A stretch of DNA of 9,847 bases. Source: Opitutales bacterium UBA7389. Its GTDB lineage: Bacteria; Verrucomicrobiota; Verrucomicrobiia; Opitutales; Opitutaceae. The stretch is taken from NCBI GenBank assembly GCA_002474325.1, contig DKNL01000220.1:1-9847 (forward strand). Reading direction: 5' to 3'. A program made the translations under genes and the position numbers. The notes below the pieces were generated by a model. It saw nothing but the letters and a program-made list of their open reading frames with translations, had not been told where the DNA came from and did not search any database. Every line of letters starts with the position of its first letter. Positions within the stretch are counted from its first letter, which is position 1. Of this stretch, positions 6,392 through 9,847 are shown in pieces.

Positions 6392-7174
6392 ATGTCATCA
6401 TATATAGATAATCTATTCAGTTTAAAAGGTCAGGTTGCTGTTGTGTCCGGAGGGACAGGGGAGCTCTGTGGCTCCATGGCGGAAGGCTTAGCGGGGGCAG
6501 GGGCCTTTGTCTATTTGCTGGGAAGAAGCGAAGAGAAGGCTAAGGTGAGGATGGAGCGAATGGAATCGATCGGAGGTAAAGCTGCGTTCCTACCGTTCGA
6601 GGCTACAGATAGGGATTCGGTTGAATTCGTTTTAGAAACGGTTATGTCTCAGCAGGGGAAAGTGAATATCCTGGTTAATGGTGCAGGTGGAAATGCCGCC
6701 ACACCATATTTGGATATCTCAGACGAAGAATTTAGATCTATCTTGGAGCTGAATTTACGATCAGTGTTTGTCGCCTGCCAGGCTTTTGGAAAGAAGATGA
6801 TAGATTTGGGACAGGGAGGCTCTATTATAAACGTAGGTTCGATGTCGGGTTTAATACCGCTGTCGCGTGTATTCACCTATTCGCTGACCAAAGCCGCCGT
6901 GCACAATTTGAGCAAAAATCTGGCTCGTGAATGGGCCCCGCACAATATAAGAGTGAATACGCTCGTTCCTGGTTTTTTCCCGGCGGAACAAAATCGTAAA
7001 GTGCTTACTTCAGATAGAGTGGAGAAAATCATGGGACACACGCCTATGAATCGATTTGGCAATGCGGAAGAGCTTATTGGAGCGACGCTGCTGCTGGCCT
7101 CCAAAAAGGCAGGATCGTTTATAACAGGTGAGGAACTTGTTGTAGATGGCGGTTACGCATCTATGACAATATAA
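6392..7174 (+). CDS. Classical SDR oxidoreductase, D-mannonate oxidoreductase-like
   Basis: Classical short-chain dehydrogenase/reductase of 260 residues, cytoplasmic, NAD(P)-dependent. The nucleotide loop SGGTGELCG is at 19-27, NGAGG at 96-100, Asn121, Ser150 in NVGSMSG, and the catalytic pair Tyr163/Lys167 in YSLTK, so the tetrad is complete. The usual TGxxxGxG ends in LCG instead of LGG. The C-terminal block VPGFFPAEQNR, HTPMNRFGNAEELIGA and VTG-like FITGEELVVDGG (to residue 254) matches SDRs annotated as D-mannonate oxidoreductase or gluconate 5-dehydrogenase, which interconvert keto- and hydroxy-sugar acids. That substrate is inferred from family likeness only. It follows the Ldh-family gene by 22 bp, so the two enzymes probably act on one pathway, perhaps consecutive steps. 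Before the ATG there is only a weak GGAAT. No strong terminator is visible downstream. Confidence 0.93.
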   Translation: MSSYIDNLFSLKGQVAVVSGGTGELCGSMAEGLAGAGAFVYLLGRSEEKAKVRMERMESIGGKAAFLPFEATDRDSVEFVLETVMSQQGKVNILVNGAGGNAATPYLDISDEEFRSILELNLRSVFVACQAFGKKMIDLGQGGSIINVGSMSGLIPLSRVFTYSLTKAAVHNLSKNLAREWAPHNIRVNTLVPGFFPAEQNRKVLTSDRVEKIMGHTPMNRFGNAEELIGATLLLASKKAGSFITGEELVVDGGYASMTI

Positions 7175-7193
7175 TTCAGTTTTTATTGGATAT

Positions 7194-7218
7194 TTCTGAG
7201 GAATTCTACGTAGCAGAA
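7194..7218. promoter_or_regulatory. Inverted repeat with central CTACGTAG in the gap after the SDR gene
   Basis: TTCTG at 7194-7198 pairs with CAGAA at 7214-7218, and the 8-bp palindrome CTACGTAG (7206-7213) lies between them. It is 20-44 bp past the SDR stop and about 90 bp before the basic-protein gene. It may be an operator for that gene or a weak transcript end; it has no T-tract. The surrounding 132 bp are A+T-rich, as expected of a promoter region, but I cannot pick convincing -35 and -10 boxes. Confidence 0.25.
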
Positions 7219-7306
7219 GAATTGAACATCACATAAATAGAAAATTGGTCACAGTCTATAAAGAATTGGGTTGATTTATATAGTTTAGCGATTTTTCTCG
7301 TCCGCC

Positions 7307-7711
7307 ATGATATCAAATACTTTAAAAGCTATCAAAGCAACTAAGGCTAAATTGGCATCGCTGGAGAAGAAGGCGGCCGCTGAACAGCGCAAGCGCATCG
7401 TTAACCTGCACAAGGACGCGGGTTTCGAAACTCGCGAAGATTTGATCGCCGCTCTGCAAACGCTCGGTGGAACGCCAAACAAAGGGCGGGGTCGCAAGGC
7501 TAAGAAGACGACTAGAAAAGCTGTAGCTAAAAAAGGGCCGAAGAAGCGGGCCAAAAGAACCGTGATCACCGATGGGTTGCGCAAAAACATCATCTCTGCA
7601 TTGAAAGCTGGAGGCAAAGGTACGGAGGTGGCAAAGAGGTTCGGTATTTCCGTTCCTTCTCTGCACAACATCAAAAAGGCTGCAGGACTTACGAAGACTC
7701 GCAAGAAGTAG
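7307..7711 (+). CDS. Lys/Arg-rich nucleoid-associated-type protein with C-terminal helix-turn-helix
   Basis: A 134-residue, strongly basic protein (about 38 Lys/Arg against 8 Asp/Glu), probably DNA-binding. Three parts are visible. Residues 1-54 form a likely helical segment (KLASLEKKAAAEQRKRIVNLH, then ETREDLIAALQTLGG) that could serve for dimerisation, reminiscent of H-NS-like organisation. Residues 57-86 are a histone-H1-like Lys/Arg/Ala tract containing GRGRK (60-64), which resembles an AT-hook core. Residues 90-128 look like a resolvase/homeodomain-type helix-turn-helix: GTEVAKRF, turn GIS, then VPSLHNIKKAAGL. The gene is monocistronic and is followed by a terminator-like hairpin. It has no Shine-Dalgarno before the ATG, and its codon use resembles its neighbours. 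I do not know a named family; similar basic proteins with helix-turn-helix tails are, as I recall, found in Verrucomicrobiota. A role in chromatin organisation or silencing is inferred. Confidence 0.8.
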   Translation: MISNTLKAIKATKAKLASLEKKAAAEQRKRIVNLHKDAGFETREDLIAALQTLGGTPNKGRGRKAKKTTRKAVAKKGPKKRAKRTVITDGLRKNIISALKAGGKGTEVAKRFGISVPSLHNIKKAAGLTKTRKK

Positions 7712-7741
7712 GCTTCAGTAACTCGACTTTAGAATTTTTAG

Positions 7742-7762
7742 CCGCTCCTCGGGACGGGTTTT
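7742..7762 (+). terminator. Probable weak intrinsic terminator of the basic-protein gene
   Basis: CCG-TCC pairs with GGA-CGG (7742-7748 with 7752-7757, one bulged C at 7745, loop TCG), followed by GTTTTC. It begins 30 bp after the stop. The stem is only six pairs with a bulge and the T-run is short, so efficiency is uncertain. Confidence 0.4.
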
Positions 7763-7867
7763 CATTTGTATCGGGCAAGACAATCCAATTTGGTGGCCGA
7801 CCTCCCGACACCACCCAAGATTCTAAGTTGTGGGCACTCGAAGATCGCTCGCTAACTCAATTTTCAG

Positions 7868-7897
7868 AGGACTTTTAAAACGGACGGCGCAAGCGTC
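7868..7897 (-). terminator. Probable intrinsic terminator of the moeB-rhodanese gene
   Basis: Read on the minus strand just past the stop at 7905, GACGC and GCGTC-like arms (7883-7897, one bulge) form a five-pair GC-rich stem, followed by CCGTTTTAAAA (7882-7872). Position and T-run fit a short intrinsic terminator. A second inverted repeat nearby, TTGGTGG with CCACC(C)AA at about 7790-7819, lacks a T-run. Confidence 0.4.
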
Positions 7898-7904
7898 TAA
7901 AACT

Positions 7905-9077
7905 TTAGTATCGCTGTATTGATGGATCAATCTCGACAGACCATGCATCAATGCCACCTCCCAGATTGATGGCGTTCTCGAATCCGTTTTGCCGTAAGAA
8001 GTGAGTCACTTGCATACTGCGGCCACCGTGGTGACAGTAGACAATTAGTGGTCCCTCTTTTGATATATTCTGGAGGTGTTGCGGGATCGTATTCATTGGA
8101 ATATTCCTGGAGCCTTGTATGGATCCGATCTTGTATTCGAAGGGCTCGCGGACATCCAGTAGGGTAGTTGATGAGCCTTCGTCCAAAATTCGTTTGGCCT
8201 CAGTTGCGTCAATTTCGAGTGGATAGGTATTCAATGCTTCAGTCATGGGATCGAGATAGGTTTCACAGGTAGAGTAGTAGAATCCATCTCGAATGTCATT
8301 GATTTTTGGTGACTCTCCGCAAAGCGGACATTGAGGATCTTTCTTAATGTTCAGTTTACGCGTCCTCATCGATAAGGTGTCAAGCACGAGAAGGCTCCCG
8401 GCGAGCGATTCGCCAAAGCCTACGAGCAATTTAATGGCTTCGAGGGCTTGCATGCTTCCAATTATCCCACACAAGGCCCCGAGAACACCCGCTTCGCCAC
8501 AATTGGGTACGGCGCCTGGGGGCGGAGGATCCGGGAATAAGCATCGGTAGCAGGGAGAGTTATCGGTGTGATTGAATACGGAAACTTGTCCCTCGAATTT
8601 AAAGATGCTGCCGTAGATGAGTGGCTTGCCGGCGAGAAAGGAGGCGTCGTTGTTCAGGTACCGGGTCGAAAAATTATCGGAGCCATCGACAATGGCGTCG
8701 TATTCAGAAAATAGATCTAACGCGTTTTCAGGAGTGATGCCTGTTGCATGAATCTCTATATGGGTATGCGGGTTGATATCTCGGAGCCGAGCTTCGGCAG
8801 AAAGCGTCTTTTCCCGGTCGACATCGTTTGTCCCGTGAAGAAGTTGGCGCTGCAGATTGTGCAACTCCACTTTATCGAAATCGGCAATGCCAATCTGCCC
8901 GACTCCGGCTGCTGTCAGGTACATCGCTGCTGGGCTTCCCAAGCCTCCCGCACCGATGACAAGCACTTTCGATCGCTTTAGGGCTTCCTGTCCCGATACT
9001 CCAATTTCATCGAGCAGGATATGCCTACTGTAGCGAGCGAGCTCTTCTGAATTGAGCATCTTTGGACTCTCTTCCAT
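7905..9077 (-). CDS. moeB: MoeB/ThiF-type sulfur-carrier adenylyltransferase fused to rhodanese (MoeZ/MoeBR type)
   Basis: A 390-residue two-domain cytoplasmic enzyme. Residues 1-255 are an E1-like adenylyltransferase: the helix ELARYSRHILL, the ATP loop GAGGLGSP (42-49), DFDKVELHNLQRQ (66-78), SDNFSTRY (133-140), zinc Cys pairs 176/179 and 250/253, and the MoeB-type Cys193 in NCGEAGVLG. Residues from about 285 are a rhodanese domain (LLDVREPFEY) with the active loop CHHGGRS (348-354, Cys348) and the end GGIDAWS..IDPS. The length equals that of the MoeZ/MoeBR class. The enzyme adenylates the C-terminal Gly of a MoaD- or ThiS-like carrier, and the rhodanese supplies sulfur to form the thiocarboxylate. 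The carrier is not encoded here, so molybdopterin, thiamine or another sulfur product is possible. Molybdopterin would suit MsrP nearby. An in-frame ATG at 9059 with GGAAGAGAG upstream is an alternative start. Confidence 0.94.
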   Translation of the reverse strand: MEESPKMLNSEELARYSRHILLDEIGVSGQEALKRSKVLVIGAGGLGSPAAMYLTAAGVGQIGIADFDKVELHNLQRQLLHGTNDVDREKTLSAEARLRDINPHTHIEIHATGITPENALDLFSEYDAIVDGSDNFSTRYLNNDASFLAGKPLIYGSIFKFEGQVSVFNHTDNSPCYRCLFPDPPPPGAVPNCGEAGVLGALCGIIGSMQALEAIKLLVGFGESLAGSLLVLDTLSMRTRKLNIKKDPQCPLCGESPKINDIRDGFYYSTCETYLDPMTEALNTYPLEIDATEAKRILDEGSSTTLLDVREPFEYKIGSIQGSRNIPMNTIPQHLQNISKEGPLIVYCHHGGRSMQVTHFLRQNGFENAINLGGGIDAWSVEIDPSIQRY

Positions 9078-9116
9078 CGTTCTAATCGGAGTAGGGATGC
9101 TGAGCTCTAGGGCAAC

Positions 9117-9192
9117 CGTTTAATCTTAGGGCGGTTGGGGCTGAGGATTAAACGTTGACCTCTTGTCTTAGTCGACAAGCTTCGGCTTCGTT
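9117..9192 (+). promoter_or_regulatory. Structured leader upstream of manC (three possible hairpins)
   Basis: Between the divergent moeB and manC genes, CGTTTAATC (9117-9125) pairs perfectly with GATTAAACG (9146-9154). The stem can extend inward (TTAG with CTGA, one bulged G) around an 11-nt G-rich loop. CTTGTC (9162-9167) then pairs with GACAAG (9174-9179). AAGC (9177-9180) pairs with GCTT (9185-9188) around a TTCG tetraloop, four bases before the manC ATG. The second and third hairpins share bases 9177-9179 and cannot both form. No normal Shine-Dalgarno is present; its expected position lies inside the tetraloop hairpin. A TTGACC at 9155-9160 resembles a -35 box, but no good -10 follows. 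Confidence 0.45.
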
Positions 9193-9847
9193 ATGGCAAA
9201 AAGATACGTGGTTATTATGGCAGGGGGCAAAGGAGAGCGCTTTTGGCCCTTCAGTCGAACTAAACGACCTAAGCACTTATTGCGGATAGTGGGGGACAAG
9301 CCCATGCTCTCGCAAACGGTAGATCGGCTAGATGGCTTTATCCCAGCAGAGAACATATTTGTTATCACCAATGCGGAACAGGTTGAGGGAGTTCAAGAAG
9401 TTTGCCCGAATTTGCCGAAGGACAACATTGTGGCGGAGCCCGTGGGCCGCGATACTGCGGCCGCGGTAGGATTGGCGATGCTTTTGATAAAGCGACTCGA
9501 TCCCGAAGCAGCTTTGGCTATGCTGCCCGCGGATGCTTTCGTCAAGGATAGTGAAGGCTTTAAACGCTCCTTGAAAGCAGCCTTCTTGGCTGCCGAGGAA
9601 AGCCCAAGACTGGTAACGATAGGGGTTGATCCGACTGAACCGGCCACTGGTTATGGTTATATTCATAAGGGCGAGCCAGTGTCGGAGTGTGGTGGCATCG
9701 AGGTCTTCAAGGTCGAGGAGTTCAAGGAGAAGCCCGATTTGGAAATGGCTAAATCGTATTTTTCCAGTGGCGAATACTCTTGGAACGCGGGTATGTTTGT
9801 CTGGAGCGTGAGTGCGATTTCCGATGCTCTAGAGAAGTTTACTCCGA
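9193..9847 (+). CDS. manC: Mannose-1-phosphate guanylyltransferase (3' end beyond the window)
   Basis: The first 218 residues of a nucleotidyltransferase that makes GDP-mannose from mannose-1-phosphate and GTP, for exopolysaccharide, O-antigen or glycan synthesis. Visible signatures of the GMP family: GGKGERFWPFSR (11-22), KRPKHLL (24-30), AEPVGRDTAAAVGLA (81-95), LPADAF (111-116), TGYGYI (152-157), FKEKP (177-181) and WNAGMFVW (197-204). The G-loop, the EKP lysine and WN.G are intact. The position after LPAD, usually His in this family, is Ala here. The frame is open to the window edge; the catalytic domain is nearly complete, and it cannot be seen whether an isomerase domain is fused behind it. 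The ATG at 9193 places the G-loop at the usual distance. It diverges from moeB, with 115 bp between them holding a structured leader. Confidence 0.95.
   Translation, partial: MAKRYVVIMAGGKGERFWPFSRTKRPKHLLRIVGDKPMLSQTVDRLDGFIPAENIFVITNAEQVEGVQEVCPNLPKDNIVAEPVGRDTAAAVGLAMLLIKRLDPEAALAMLPADAFVKDSEGFKRSLKAAFLAAEESPRLVTIGVDPTEPATGYGYIHKGEPVSECGGIEVFKVEEFKEKPDLEMAKSYFSSGEYSWNAGMFVWSVSAISDALEKFTP

Noticed and set aside
7285..7704. Open minus-strand frame of 139 codons opposite the basic protein
   Set aside because: It mirrors the Lys-rich gene: antisense of Lys/Ala codons gives Phe/Leu/Arg/Ser runs. The plus-strand product has coherent domains, while the mirror has none.
9328..9666. 112-codon minus-strand frame opposite manC
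   Set aside because: The plus strand carries unbroken ManC motifs through the whole interval; the antisense frame has no recognisable features.
1..9847. CRISPR arrays, tRNA or rRNA genes, phage or defence islands, toxin-antitoxin pairs
   Set aside because: There is no regularly spaced repeat array, no cloverleaf or rRNA-like stretch, and no protein with integrase, nuclease, toxin or defence motifs.

Overview
The window is a stretch of bacterial chromosome of medium G+C, with ten convincing genes, one doubtful fragment at the left edge and no RNA genes, CRISPR arrays or intact insertion sequences. Several protein types are common together in Verrucomicrobiota (perhaps Opitutae), Planctomycetota and Acidobacteriota: an NHL-repeat lipoprotein, an SDR with a GELCG nucleotide loop beside an Ldh-family dehydrogenase, a Lys-rich DNA-binding protein with a C-terminal helix-turn-helix, and MsrPQ. 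Shine-Dalgarno sequences are weak or absent before most starts. A verrucomicrobial origin is an inference from gene content, not a marker-gene assignment.

Layout, left to right. At 1-89 there may be the tail of an unknown gene. At 140-1228 (+) is an NHL beta-propeller lipoprotein. It converges on an extended SDR (1386-2342, -) that most resembles SDR-type L-threonine 3-dehydrogenase. The 157 bp between their stop codons carry a 12-bp direct repeat bounding a 134-bp segment that looks inserted. Next on the minus strand are a small two-helix membrane protein of unknown role (2433-2870), whose N-terminus seems to start upstream of its first ATG, and msrPQ (3105-4752), the periplasmic molybdenum methionine-sulfoxide reductase with its haem membrane partner.

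A 522-bp stretch (4753-5274) separates msrP from a divergent plus-strand pair: an Ldh-family (LDH2/MDH2) oxidoreductase (5275-6369) and a classical SDR (6392-7174) of the kind often annotated as D-mannonate oxidoreductase. They probably form a sugar-acid or keto-acid redox operon. A 134-residue strongly basic protein (7307-7711, +) follows, combining an N-terminal helix, a Lys/Arg-rich middle with an AT-hook-like GRGRK, and a helix-turn-helix. It is probably a nucleoid-associated protein.

On the minus strand, 7905-9077 encodes a MoeB/ThiF-type E1-like adenylyltransferase fused to rhodanese (MoeZ/MoeBR type). It plausibly helps make the molybdopterin cofactor that MsrP needs. Diverging from it, and cut by the right edge, is a mannose-1-phosphate guanylyltransferase (manC, 9193 onward). 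Its short leader can form three hairpins, two of them mutually exclusive.

I see no phage or defence system. The best candidates for something less described are the basic helix-turn-helix protein, the structured manC leader, the repeat-bounded insert at 1229-1386, and the paired direct repeats upstream of msrP.
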